35,196 nt of DNA from a virus: positions 1 to 35,196 of IMG/VR virus record IMGVR_UViG_3300021140_000021, one strand, 5' to 3'. The number at the start of each line of letters is the position of its first letter. Position 1 is the first letter of the stretch. The notes beneath the pieces are model-generated. The model was not told the origin of the DNA and made no database searches. It saw only the letters and a program-made list of their open reading frames with translations. Of this stretch, positions 23,544-31,023 are shown piece by piece. Made by a program: the position numbers and the translations under genes.

Positions 23544-23830
23544 AATTTTATTTTTTTCCATCTATAAACTTCAACCTTAACATTCTGATTAATTGGTGTT
23601 ACATACCAGTTTAAACCAGTTTTTTCCTCAATAAAACCATCATCAGTTTTAATAATTGTGATATAAGTCCTATCACCATATTTATCTGAGGTAACACCAT
23701 GTTCAAGGACAACGCCATTTACAATTTTACTTTCTCGATAATATAAATTTACCACAAATGTTGCAATAACCATTATAACAAGACATGAGATTAAAAGTTC
23801 TCCAAAATTATTTTTAATAAATGTTATCAT
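23540..23830 (-). CDS. Membrane-anchored small protein
   Basis: The 96-aa product has one membrane segment at about residues 11-29 (LLISCLVIMVIATFVVNLYY) and a beta-rich tail (VNGVVLEHGVTS, RTYITIIKTDDG, VKVEVYRWKK). It overlaps both neighbours (TAATG upstream, ATGA downstream). Function unknown. Confidence 0.7.
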   Translation of the reverse strand: MITFIKNNFGELLISCLVIMVIATFVVNLYYRESKIVNGVVLEHGVTSDKYGDRTYITIIKTDDGFIEEKTGLNWYVTPINQNVKVEVYRWKKIKL

Positions 23831-24003
23831 TATTCTTGGACTAATTTTTTTAATATTGTTTCCAACTCATTTTCTAATGAGGTAAGTTTTTCTTCGAATT
23901 TTATGGTATCCGCACGATATTCACTATTATCGATTGACCAATGGATTGAGTTAATCTCCGCAATTAATTGGCAGTAACGCCTAATTTCTTTCCTATTTTT
24001 CAT
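23830..24003 (-). CDS. Small coiled-coil protein
   Basis: A 57-aa frame starts at the ATG at 24003 and its stop shares one base with the next start (TAATG at 23830). The second half is a heptad-like helix (IKFEEKLTSLENELETILKKLV). It overlaps the upstream gene by 11 bases. The overlaps at both ends support coding. Confidence 0.65.
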   Translation of the reverse strand: MKNRKEIRRYCQLIAEINSIHWSIDNSEYRADTIKFEEKLTSLENELETILKKLVQE

Positions 24004-24178
24004 TTTTATTTATTTTTTCGTTATTTTTAATGATTTTGTATGCCATTTCATAAACATCAATCCTATCTTTTTTTAGATAATCAGTATATAATACTTTAAT
24101 TAACTCAAAAAAGGGCTCTTTTTTATCTAACTTATGAATTTCAAAAATTATTTCCTCGATTCTTTCTTCGTTTGTCAT
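23993..24178 (-). CDS. Small helical protein, unknown
   Basis: This 61-aa charged helical protein (MTNEERIEEIIFEIHKLDKKE start) overlaps the upstream gene by ATGA at 24175-24178 and the downstream gene by 11 bases. No motif recognised. Confidence 0.65.
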   Translation of the reverse strand: MTNEERIEEIIFEIHKLDKKEPFFELIKVLYTDYLKKDRIDVYEMAYKIIKNNEKINKNEK

Positions 24179-24381
24179 ATTTTGTTGTTATTTTGATTGT
24201 TCCATTCATCAATTATGTATTGCATGTTGTCCGTTAGATAATCCATATTCGATAACCATTTAAAAACATCAGTGATACCTAAATTATAAGCATCTTCCAT
24301 CGATTTGACAACTCCTTCTTTATCGATAACATAAGTTTCACTTACATTTTTTTCATAAATTTCATTTAATTTCTCTTTCAT
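24175..24381 (-). CDS. Small acidic helical protein, unknown
   Basis: The start is set at the ATG at 24381 (MKEKLNEIYEKNVSETYVID), 4 nt after the RNA ligase stop, rather than at the in-frame TTG upstream. The 68-aa product has a central DAYNLGITDVFKWLSNM helix and an Asn-rich end. Function unknown. Confidence 0.65.
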   Translation of the reverse strand: MKEKLNEIYEKNVSETYVIDKEGVVKSMEDAYNLGITDVFKWLSNMDYLTDNMQYIIDEWNNQNNNKI

Positions 24382-24385
24382 GGTG

Positions 24386-25450
24386 TTAAAGTTTTTCAAA
24401 TTCCGGTTTCAATATATTCCAAATTATTTTATCATATTTTTTTTTGTCCCACATTGCAAACATCACAGGATGTAATACTTTTTGTTGTTTGAATACGAAT
24501 TCTGCAAATTCTTTTTTTGTTGGTTCCGGGTCTACATCGTTATATTTACCATAACGGAACCCATCGTGAAGTTTTCCGGCCATCTCAGATATTTGAACAT
24601 AGTTATATTTTAAATCTCTAACATAGTTTTGAATTTTTTTGTAAAACTCATCCGGAACATCTTTCAATAATTCATTAACATTGTCACCATTGGATAACAT
24701 TTCCCATATTCCTGTAGTTGAAACATTGGTCATTATTTTGTGGAGACGTATGTATTCTTCACCTTTGATTTTCATTCTATCTCCATTTGAGAAACGAACA
24801 ACAAACCCTTCGGCATTATTATCAATCAAAGATTTTAATTTTGTATAATCCTCAATTCCGTCATATCTTTTAACAACTTTGAAACCAATATTATATATTA
24901 AGTTTGTCAATCTAACATCAACACCTTCACCATACAAATCAACTTCATATCCAGTTTCAGTATTTATCATTCCGAGTAATATCAAGTCCTCAAATGGGTA
25001 TTTTACCACTATACGATTCTCATTGTAAATGATTTCAAACAAATAGGTATATCCTTCATGAAGTTTAGTGTAATTGTATCTTTTCAACATCTCGAATCCT
25101 TTAATTGATTGTTCTGATGTGAATGAACCTCGTGTTGCAAATACCCATTCTCCTTCGTAGTTGAATAGTATTCCCAAGGAACCATCCATTTTCTCATAAA
25201 CCTCAAATTCTGATGTTGGAATGTGCATATCCTCCTCGATATTAAAGAATTTTTCGAATGGTCTTGCCACAACATTTCCGTTGTCATCTGTTACCAGTCC
25301 GCGGCATTGCAAAGTTATCTTATCCCAAATGTTTTCGTATTGAACTTTTGGAGTGTAGTTCCATATGGTTAATGGTAATGTTGGATGTGTTTGTTTGTAT
25401 AACAAACCATCTTCATAATATTTTTCCAAAGTTTCTATTAAATTTTTCAT
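24386..25450 (-). CDS. rnlA: RNA ligase, T4 Rnl1-like
   Basis: The 354-aa protein starts at the ATG at 25450, 3 nt after a TATATTTGC promoter box; the longer frame reads through that box. Lys87 of KMDGS is the adenylated nucleophile. CRGLVTD, FEKFFNIEE, FATRGSF, LFEIIY, EGFVVRF and RMKIK are the other nucleotidyltransferase motifs in order. Rnl1-type enzymes join RNA ends with ATP and repair tRNA cut by host defence. A P-loop kinase lies 1.5 kb upstream and could supply 5' phosphates. Confidence 0.93.
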   Translation of the reverse strand: MKNLIETLEKYYEDGLLYKQTHPTLPLTIWNYTPKVQYENIWDKITLQCRGLVTDDNGNVVARPFEKFFNIEEDMHIPTSEFEVYEKMDGSLGILFNYEGEWVFATRGSFTSEQSIKGFEMLKRYNYTKLHEGYTYLFEIIYNENRIVVKYPFEDLILLGMINTETGYEVDLYGEGVDVRLTNLIYNIGFKVVKRYDGIEDYTKLKSLIDNNAEGFVVRFSNGDRMKIKGEEYIRLHKIMTNVSTTGIWEMLSNGDNVNELLKDVPDEFYKKIQNYVRDLKYNYVQISEMAGKLHDGFRYGKYNDVDPEPTKKEFAEFVFKQQKVLHPVMFAMWDKKKYDKIIWNILKPEFEKL

Positions 25451-25453
25451 AGT

Positions 25454-25462
25454 GCAAATATA
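25454..25462 (-). promoter_or_regulatory. Bacteroidota-type promoter (-7 box TATATTTGC)
   Basis: TATATTTGC then ACT then the RNA ligase ATG at 25450. It lies just downstream of the terminator at 25484, so it starts a new transcription unit. The predicted start would be at or next to the A of the ATG. Confidence 0.75.
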
Positions 25463-25483
25463 ATGAAATTTATTTAAATACAT

Positions 25484-25516
25484 AAAAAAATCCTCATCAA
25501 AGGATGAGGATTTTAT
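25484..25516 (-). terminator. Rho-independent terminator (bidirectional)
   Basis: TCCTCATC (25491-25498) pairs with GATGAGGA (25503-25510) around a 4-nt loop. A-runs and T-runs on each side allow either direction. It ends the SPFH transcript just before the RNA ligase promoter. Confidence 0.88.
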
Positions 25517-25539
25517 TTTTATTAGTGTTTTATGGAAAA

Positions 25540-26388
25540 TTATTTAATTGGTAGATAAAAATTACTTCCATTACCCATTTGATATTGACTTAAGTGTCCA
25601 TCCCATCTCTCAATCCACCTTTGTTGTAACAACATTGGAGTTAGGGTCGATTGTTTTAATTTGTTTGATTCGGCTTCTGCCTTTGCGGTTGCCAACATTG
25701 CTTGAGCGTCACCTTCAGCGGCTGCGACTTTGATTTTTGCCTGTGCTTCAGCGGTCTTAACTTGATTTTCTGCCGTAAGGGCTGTTTGAACCGCGTTGTT
25801 CTTAGCCTCAATCGCTTTCTTAAATGTTTCAGGATAACCTAAATTTGAGGTTAATTGGTTGATAATGAACCCTTCTTTAAGTAAATCCGATTCCAACTTC
25901 GCTCTAACTTTATTTTCAAATATTTGACGATTTGAAATTAGTTCTTCCGCAGTATAGGCATTTGCGGTCATACGGAATGCGTCATAGATAGTTGTCTTTA
26001 GGAATCCTTCCTCAATTGATGAAAGTTCTCGTCTATACTTTGAAAAGATAAATGGAACTTTTTCTCGTTTAACTGAGTAATTCACGATTGGTGCAACATG
26101 GAACTCACTACCATCTTTTGAGTTAACCACAAATGAGTTGTCCGCATCCTCAGTTTTAATATACTCCTTGTGTTGGATAAATGTTGGGAATTCGTAGATA
26201 CGAGTTGTCACCGGATTGTAGAATACCATCCCTGTGCATTCTGTAACATCACCGACACCTTTACCTGACCCATAAAGGTTTACTTTTACACCAACATGAC
26301 CTGCGTCAATACGCTCACACGAATTGGATAGTAAAAGGAATAGGAACATTGCAATAATTCCGTAGAAAATTAATTTGGTTTTTAACAT
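25540..26388 (-). CDS. SPFH/prohibitin-family membrane protein
   Basis: The 282-aa protein has a hydrophobic N-terminus (IIAMFLFLLLSNSCERIDAG) that could be a membrane anchor or a lipoprotein signal (Cys24). The SPFH/band-7 domain follows (GHVGVKVNLYG...FPTFIQHKEYIKTEDADNSFVVNSKDGSEFHVAPIVNYSV). An Ala/Glu-rich helix comes next (AENQVKTAEAQAKIKVAAAEGDAQAMLATAKAEAES), as in prohibitins. Such proteins form large membrane rings that stabilise membrane proteins or control proteases. It has its own promoter and terminator, so it is made as a single unit. Confidence 0.93.
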   Translation of the reverse strand: MLKTKLIFYGIIAMFLFLLLSNSCERIDAGHVGVKVNLYGSGKGVGDVTECTGMVFYNPVTTRIYEFPTFIQHKEYIKTEDADNSFVVNSKDGSEFHVAPIVNYSVKREKVPFIFSKYRRELSSIEEGFLKTTIYDAFRMTANAYTAEELISNRQIFENKVRAKLESDLLKEGFIINQLTSNLGYPETFKKAIEAKNNAVQTALTAENQVKTAEAQAKIKVAAAEGDAQAMLATAKAEAESNKLKQSTLTPMLLQQRWIERWDGHLSQYQMGNGSNFYLPIK

Positions 26389-26420
26389 AACTTTTTTTTT
26401 ATTTAGTTTAAAATTGAATA

Positions 26421-26428
26421 CAAATATA
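26421..26428 (-). promoter_or_regulatory. Bacteroidota-type promoter (-7 box TATATTTG)
   Basis: TATATTTG on the minus strand lies 32 nt before the SPFH ATG, in a 51-base gap between genes. Confidence 0.6.
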
Positions 26429-26439
26429 AGGGATTTTTT

Positions 26440-26670
26440 TTATTCGGTATCTTTTTTTTCCGAATCGTCCTCTTTAGGTGAGAAAATATTTTTTAATGTT
26501 CTCATTACCAACCATCCACCGGCAAAACCTTCACTCAAAATTATTGATAATCCCAAGTAAAACACATAGGTGTCGGGTTGATTCATTAGGGTAAATGCGA
26601 AATTAGTTAATTCCACAATAGCGATTACAACTATAATTGTAATAAAGTAAGTTAATAAAGTATTTTTCAT
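26440..26670 (-). CDS. Two-TM small membrane protein
   Basis: The protein has two hydrophobic segments (LLTYFITIIVVIAIVELTNFAF and TYVFYLGLSIILSEGFAGGWLVM) and an acidic tail (KEDDSEKKDTE). The ATG at 26670 is preferred since it falls 1 nt after the upstream stop; an ATG at 26679 would add three residues and overlap that gene. It is not a clear holin, because it has a host-type operon context. Confidence 0.65.
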   Translation of the reverse strand: MKNTLLTYFITIIVVIAIVELTNFAFTLMNQPDTYVFYLGLSIILSEGFAGGWLVMRTLKNIFSPKEDDSEKKDTE

Positions 26671-26671
26671 A

Positions 26672-26893
26672 TTATTCATTTATGATTACCATATTAGTGT
26701 TAGATATCGGAACTCTTAAAACCGGCATTGGGTTTAGATGTGGTTCAAGTGGTATTTGAATTGCTTCATAACAACTCACTAAAACCTTTACCGTTTTTAT
26801 TCTCTCAAAAGTTTCTATTTCTTTAGAGCTACCTCGAGAACCATCTAGTAATCGAATTGTTTTTTTAGATGTGTCAAAAATTAATGTTTGCAT
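26672..26893 (-). CDS. Unknown small protein
   Basis: This 73-aa protein (MQTLIFDTSKKTIRLLDGSRG start) is beta-rich and begins 10 nt after the kinase stop. It has one Cys (VLVSCYEAIQIPL). Function unknown. Confidence 0.65.
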   Translation of the reverse strand: MQTLIFDTSKKTIRLLDGSRGSSKEIETFERIKTVKVLVSCYEAIQIPLEPHLNPMPVLRVPISNTNMVIINE

Positions 26894-26903
26894 ATTTTAT
26901 TTT

Positions 26904-27287
26904 TTATTTTAGTTTAATGTTAAATCTATCGACCATTTGAGTTAATTTATCTTCAGGGACCCCATGTTGATTCTCTCCGCCATGTCTATTCTCAACAATT
27001 ATAGAATGGACTCTATATCCATATTTTTTTGCTAGTTCAAAATATGGTTCCATTTCCCACTCTTGGGTGAAAGTGTTTGAAACCGCAACATTCCAATCTT
27101 GTTTCATCCACTCTTCGGTCTTATTTCTACACCATTCGTGAGCTTCTTTTAATTTTGTTGGGTCAAACATATATTCACCCTCAATGTTAAAAAACATATC
27201 GGCTTCGACATATTGGTTACAGATTAATTTTGCGAAGGTCGATTTTCCTGACCCGGGAATTCCTCTAACTAGTACTAGTTCTTTCAT
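26904..27287 (-). CDS. P-loop kinase (AAA_33-type nucleotide or polynucleotide kinase)
   Basis: The 127-aa protein has a Walker A motif GIPGSGKST (residues 9-17) and a short lid-like helix, plus AVSNTFTQEWEMEPYFELAKKYGYRVHSIIVENRHGG. This layout matches small zeta-toxin/T4 Pnk kinase-domain relatives and N4BP2-like proteins. It probably phosphorylates a nucleotide, RNA end or small molecule with ATP. There is no phosphatase domain as in T4 Pnkp. Together with the RNA ligase it could serve RNA repair; the substrate is inferred. Confidence 0.85.
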   Translation of the reverse strand: MKELVLVRGIPGSGKSTFAKLICNQYVEADMFFNIEGEYMFDPTKLKEAHEWCRNKTEEWMKQDWNVAVSNTFTQEWEMEPYFELAKKYGYRVHSIIVENRHGGENQHGVPEDKLTQMVDRFNIKLK

Positions 27288-27291
27288 TATA

Positions 27292-27792
27292 TTATATAAG
27301 TTTGGTTATTACACATTTATCATCTTCAAATTCAACTTCAACATCAAAGATTTTAGGTTTACAACACGAAGAAATTATTTCATCAAAAGAATATCTCGGA
27401 GTCGTGTTGTAATTCCTAATTCTCGACATAAGGATAATTTTTCTCATGTCTTCAAAATCTAATAAAAATTTATCTTTATTCATAACTCTGGTCTTGGAAT
27501 GACCTGAAGTCAAACAAAGTCTTGATACTTTTTTTATTATCTCATCATTGAGAAGATTGGAGGTTTCCTCAATCCACCCATTATCAATCCACCCAATACT
27601 TATACATTCGTCGGTAGTTAATTTAGATAAATCTAATTTTGGTAGTTGAGGTAATCCAAATCCTGAAACAATTACATTAGGGTCATTACTAAAATCAGAA
27701 TAATCAAAATTATTCCAATCATATTCCTTATACTCATCATTTTGGTCGTTGATGAGTATAGGTGAACTTAACATGATTAGTTTATACGACAT
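27292..27792 (-). CDS. Unknown phage protein
   Basis: The 166-aa protein (MSYKLIMLSSPILINDQ start) has an acidic N-terminal part and a later segment (CLTSGHSKTRVMNKDKFLLDFEDMRKIILMSRIRNYN). CCKP near the end might bind metal. It ends 4 nt before the kinase start, so they are co-expressed. No family is recognised. Confidence 0.65.
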   Translation of the reverse strand: MSYKLIMLSSPILINDQNDEYKEYDWNNFDYSDFSNDPNVIVSGFGLPQLPKLDLSKLTTDECISIGWIDNGWIEETSNLLNDEIIKKVSRLCLTSGHSKTRVMNKDKFLLDFEDMRKIILMSRIRNYNTTPRYSFDEIISSCCKPKIFDVEVEFEDDKCVITKLI

Positions 27793-27799
27793 AATTTTT

Positions 27800-28120
27800 T
27801 TATTTTAATTCGGTAGAAACATTTCCGTTTTCGAACTCTTCTTTTAATTTTAGATATCTTTCATACCTTTGTTTTTTTGAATCCTCCAAGAATCTCTCGT
27901 GACGTTTCATTCTCTCATTATATTCCTCATCAGTCTCAAGCCTTTCTCTTTCAATTGATATAAACCACTCACCATCATTACCATATTCATCTTCCTCATA
28001 TCCAACATAAATTAAATCATCGTCTTGATATTCAGAATGTTTAAGGTCTTTCCATCTTGGTTGTTTTTTACCAACATACCTATGGTCAATCTGTTTTTTT
28101 ATTGTTTTACGCTCCATCAT
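27800..28120 (-). CDS. Unknown charged protein, first gene of operon
   Basis: The 106-aa protein begins MMERKTIKKQIDHRYVGKKQ (start at 28120, or 28117 for the second Met). The C-terminal half is a long Glu/Arg/Lys-rich helix (RERLETDEEYNERMKRHERFL). A TATCTTTG promoter box lies 13 nt upstream. Function unknown. Confidence 0.65.
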   Translation of the reverse strand: MMERKTIKKQIDHRYVGKKQPRWKDLKHSEYQDDDLIYVGYEEDEYGNDGEWFISIERERLETDEEYNERMKRHERFLEDSKKQRYERYLKLKEEFENGNVSTELK

Positions 28121-28133
28121 TTCTAATTTTCAA

Positions 28134-28141
28134 CAAAGATA
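28134..28141 (-). promoter_or_regulatory. Bacteroidota-type promoter (-7 box TATCTTTG)
   Basis: TATCTTTG, a variant of TAnnTTTG, lies 13 nt before the ATG at 28120 on the minus strand, with an AT-rich tract upstream. Confidence 0.5.
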
Positions 28142-28160
28142 ATAAATTTAAATTAAATGA

Positions 28161-28346
28161 CTATTTTTTTTTTTCATAATTTAATCTTCCACGACATTTT
28201 GTTTCCTCATCAACCTCCCATAATTTTTCACCACCATTTTTTGTCATATGACAATTATGCGCTTTATCGGTTCTTTTTGAAAATTCAACAATTGTTTCGT
28301 TGTGTTTGTTTATTACCCTCCAAGGACATTCTTTACATTCTTTCAT
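28161..28346 (-). CDS. Small Cys/His-rich protein, probable zinc binding
   Basis: The 61-aa protein starts MKECKECPWRV and has His/Cys later (KAHNCHMT, EETKCRG), spacing that suggests one zinc site. Small proteins with the CxxCPW start are familiar from large phages; their role is unknown to me. It starts 3 nt after the stop of the WCTT-family gene. Confidence 0.7.
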   Translation of the reverse strand: MKECKECPWRVINKHNETIVEFSKRTDKAHNCHMTKNGGEKLWEVDEETKCRGRLNYEKKK

Positions 28347-28349
28347 AAT

Positions 28350-29237
28350 TTATCTTGTTCTTTTTAAATCTGGATAATCTGGATATTCATAATAATTACC
28401 ATTGTCGTAATAAGTTCTATAGCTATTGGAGTTATTAAGCGTTGCCGGGTCAATTCCTCTAATATATTGATTTATCATTTGTGAAATACTATCGTGATAT
28501 TGATTACCGACATCTGTTTTTGATTTTGATTTACCTATTTTTGAATGAATTTTTTTGTAGTCTTCTAAATCCATAATGGTTTCATCTTTTTTAATCTCAG
28601 AAATAATAATGTTAATAACATCAAAAGATATTGGGAGAGTTAAAGGACTAACTTCTTTATCGTCAGCTAACCAACCTTGAATTTTACTTGAGTCACCTTG
28701 TTTAATTGAGACTGCGTATTTGTCGTTATTGATTCTATCGATAATATAAATTAATTTATATTTATCAATATAATTAAGCCAGTGGCTTTCTTGAGTTGTG
28801 CACCATTTAGTATTTGAACCATATATTTTAGATGCTTCATGACTTAATGGAATAACAACACAATACTCATCAGTATCAAGTAATTTTATAACTTGTTTTT
28901 CAAGTTCTTTTTGTTTTAATATTTCTTCAGCTCCCTTAACAGAATCACTCATTTCATCCCAACTCTTATATTGAGAAATGTCATTTTTCGGAATCCTATT
29001 TGCGTTACAATGTATATCGAACTCATTCAGTAATTCAATTCTGTCCGGTCCTAAAATTTCCGTAATAAGATATAACCCAATATCATCACCCTCATCATAA
29101 TCATATCCCTCCTTCAACCTGTTAATTAAGAAGTGAAGATACTTATTTGTGTTTGAAGGGTCAATCTTCGCCAACAAATCAATAATACTAACATTAAGAT
29201 TAGGATGTTGCTCCTTTAATTTATCTATTTTAGACAT
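28350..29237 (-). CDS. Unknown phage protein with KWCTT motif, paralogue of the gene at 15038
   Basis: The start at the ATG at 29237 (MSKIDKLKEQHPNLNVSIID) is preferred over the longer frame because the paralogue at 15038 starts in the same way. Its 295-aa sequence contains EYCVVIPLSHEASKIYGSNTKWCTTQESHW, with Trp145-Cys146, and the strand LIYIIDRINNDKYAVSI. The C-terminus ends in a Tyr-rich tail. The family is unknown to me, but the invariant WCT segment suggests a conserved active or metal site. Confidence 0.72.
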   Translation of the reverse strand: MSKIDKLKEQHPNLNVSIIDLLAKIDPSNTNKYLHFLINRLKEGYDYDEGDDIGLYLITEILGPDRIELLNEFDIHCNANRIPKNDISQYKSWDEMSDSVKGAEEILKQKELEKQVIKLLDTDEYCVVIPLSHEASKIYGSNTKWCTTQESHWLNYIDKYKLIYIIDRINNDKYAVSIKQGDSSKIQGWLADDKEVSPLTLPISFDVINIIISEIKKDETIMDLEDYKKIHSKIGKSKSKTDVGNQYHDSISQMINQYIRGIDPATLNNSNSYRTYYDNGNYYEYPDYPDLKRTR

Positions 29238-29245
29238 ATTTTTTT

Positions 29246-29521
29246 TTATTTTAAATGTAATACTTTCCAAGAAATTTCAATCCACATTTCCACCCAAATA
29301 AAATTAACACCAACCATATACGATGGTCTAAGATTACCTTCATCAAACATTTTCTTGCCTTTTTTATCGGTCCCAACACATAAATCTTTTCTAAAGAAAA
29401 CACCAATTTTTTTTGTTTTCCATTTAATCCTATGAAATATCCTATCGGAGTCGAGATTATCCCATTGGTGTCTGAAAACACCTTTGATTGTTAAATTACC
29501 AAGTTTAATTGAGCTGACCAT
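29246..29521 (-). CDS. Unknown small phage protein
   Basis: The 91-aa protein is beta-rich and Trp-rich (HRIKWKTKKIGVFFRKDLCVG, MVGVNFIWVEMWIEISWKVLHL). Its start overlaps the upstream gene by 17 bases. No motif is recognised, but overlap and context support coding. Confidence 0.62.
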   Translation of the reverse strand: MVSSIKLGNLTIKGVFRHQWDNLDSDRIFHRIKWKTKKIGVFFRKDLCVGTDKKGKKMFDEGNLRPSYMVGVNFIWVEMWIEISWKVLHLK

Positions 29522-29843
29522 ATTTTTCCTTTGCTTTATTTTTTCCCCAAATATTAAAAAAATCCGTTTCTAAACTATCTCCTCCATCTTCTAATCTCAT
29601 ACTAATCTCATTTCTCGTTTCTAATGATATTATTTCGGCGATTAATTCCCAAGCCAATGGATGAATCATTTTTACCATCGACATAAAATTACCACCAACA
29701 TTTTCCAATGATTCCAATGTTTTGATTTTTTCATCCGCATAACCAAAATCATTGTCAAATGTTTTAAAATACCGAATACAAGCGGATTTCAAATCATCGA
29801 AGTATTCTTGTTTCGGTGGTTTGTAATAAATTTTCGTTTCCAT
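29505..29843 (-). CDS. Unknown helical phage protein
   Basis: The 112-aa protein is helical, with a segment MVKMIHPLAWELIAEIISLETRNEISMRLEDGG. Its ATG at 29843 shares a base with the phosphoesterase stop (TAATG), so it is translationally coupled. Function unknown. Confidence 0.65.
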   Translation of the reverse strand: METKIYYKPPKQEYFDDLKSACIRYFKTFDNDFGYADEKIKTLESLENVGGNFMSMVKMIHPLAWELIAEIISLETRNEISMRLEDGGDSLETDFFNIWGKNKAKEKYGQLN

Positions 29844-30493
29844 TACCCTACAATTCCTTTTATTTCGTCTGTGTGGTGGTCAAATAACATATCTGACATA
29901 ATCTCGCGTTTATCCATTATTCTTATGATATCATCCATATCATATATCCCAAAAGTTGGGTGACCATCCATACCAACATCCATTTTTTTGCCTTTACCGA
30001 ACCTCAATTCAGTTGGTAGGTGAACATGTCCGTGAAGATGGATGTGACCTTTGTTTAGTCCGTCCCAAGACGAGATTGGATAGTGAGATAATACGAATGT
30101 TTTGAACTTATATATCAATTTTGTGTAATGGTTAACACTTGTAAATAATTCCTGAACATTGTATCGGTCATTCTCGATATGTGTATCGTGATTACCTAAT
30201 ATAAGACGAATCTCTTTACACAGAATTCTATCTCTGAATTTTTGAACATTCTCAAATCCACCAAATGACCAGTCTCCCAAGTGAATTAAAACATCATCCT
30301 CACCAACAATTGAGTTAATGGACTTAATTATTTTTTCATTCATTTTTTCAATGGTGTCAAAATCTCTTGTTTGAGATATTGGAATACCCCCATCAGGGAG
30401 ACGCCATTCGGTCACTCCTCTACAAATATTTTTGTGTCCGTAGTGAGTATCCGAAGTAATAAAAACTTTTCTATTTTTTTCTATCTTAATCAT
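29843..30493 (-). CDS. Calcineurin-like metallophosphoesterase, second copy
   Basis: The start is the ATG at 30493 (MIKIEKNRKVFITSDTHYGHKN), which lies 3 nt after a TATATTTGC box; the longer frame crosses that box. The 216-aa enzyme has Asp15-x-His17, HLGDWSFGG, LILGNHDTH, a His in LSHYPISSWD, and HGHVH. It differs from the copy at 4139 and resembles the small phage phosphoesterase type. The substrate is unknown. Confidence 0.9.
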   Translation of the reverse strand: MIKIEKNRKVFITSDTHYGHKNICRGVTEWRLPDGGIPISQTRDFDTIEKMNEKIIKSINSIVGEDDVLIHLGDWSFGGFENVQKFRDRILCKEIRLILGNHDTHIENDRYNVQELFTSVNHYTKLIYKFKTFVLSHYPISSWDGLNKGHIHLHGHVHLPTELRFGKGKKMDVGMDGHPTFGIYDMDDIIRIMDKREIMSDMLFDHHTDEIKGIVG

Positions 30494-30983
30494 ACTGCAA
30501 ATATAATAAATTTTTTTCAAACCATTCAGGTTTTTTTCTGTTTTTCCAAATTGCGAATCCGGATTTAGCACCTACATAGTAATTTCTATAGGATTGAACC
30601 ACCGACTTTACTTTATATTCATCCGGCATTGCCTTTGGAGGTTCGGTGAAACCTTTGTCACAAATATTAACTTTATTTGTGACACACCACTCAATAACAT
30701 CTTGAGATTTATGTCGTTTTCCATATCTGTAAGTATATTCTTTACAAAGAGCCAAACCCAGTTCACATAGATACAAATAATTGGTTAATGATTCCCGAGA
30801 CCATATCGCGCAAGGATGGTTTTTATGTGACAACTTGTACGGTACTTGGTCGGTTACTTGGTCGGTCATATGATGAACACCACATAATAATTGGGCGGTC
30901 TCAAGTATCATTTTAACGACATGTTTATCACAATGATATTGAGCGCATTTTTCAACATCATAATCTAAAAAGAATATATTCAT
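30486..30983 (-). CDS. Conserved-type phage protein (HCDKHVVKMILETAQLL)
   Basis: The 165-aa protein starts MNIFFLDYDVEKCAQYHCDKHVVKMILETAQLL, a pattern I recall from phage proteins sometimes labelled pyrimidine-dimer DNA glycosylase. It also has SHKNHPCAIWSRESLTNYLYLCELGLALCKEYTYRYGK and SYRNYYVGAK. The glycosylase label is not backed by residues I can check. Its last codons contain the promoter of the next gene. A TATATTTGC box lies 17 nt upstream. Confidence 0.75.
   Translation of the reverse strand: MNIFFLDYDVEKCAQYHCDKHVVKMILETAQLLCGVHHMTDQVTDQVPYKLSHKNHPCAIWSRESLTNYLYLCELGLALCKEYTYRYGKRHKSQDVIEWCVTNKVNICDKGFTEPPKAMPDEYKVKSVVQSYRNYYVGAKSGFAIWKNRKKPEWFEKNLLYLQYD
30497..30505 (-). promoter_or_regulatory. 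Bacteroidota-type promoter (-7 box TATATTTGC) inside an upstream gene
   Basis: TATATTTGC then AGT then the ATG at 30493. It lies in the last codons of the upstream gene and would give a leaderless phosphoesterase message. Confidence 0.75.
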
Positions 30984-30999
30984 TATTTACAATTTTGAT

Positions 31000-31008
31000 G
31001 CAAATATA
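31000..31008 (-). promoter_or_regulatory. Bacteroidota-type promoter (-7 box TATATTTGC)
   Basis: TATATTTGC lies 17 nt before the ATG at 30983, with an A-tract (AAAAAAA) just upstream like the site at 30497. Confidence 0.7.
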
Positions 31009-31023
31009 ATAAATTTTTTTTAG

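Noticed and set aside
19760-24975. TATTTAT matches within ppsA, the 21628 gene and the RNA ligase gene
   Set aside because: They lie inside coding sequence on the opposite strand, as expected in AT-rich DNA; not counted as promoters. They show that the motif needs a statistical control.
30486-30983. Pyrimidine-dimer DNA glycosylase
   Set aside because: The label is used for similar phage proteins, but I could not identify the catalytic residues of that enzyme here.
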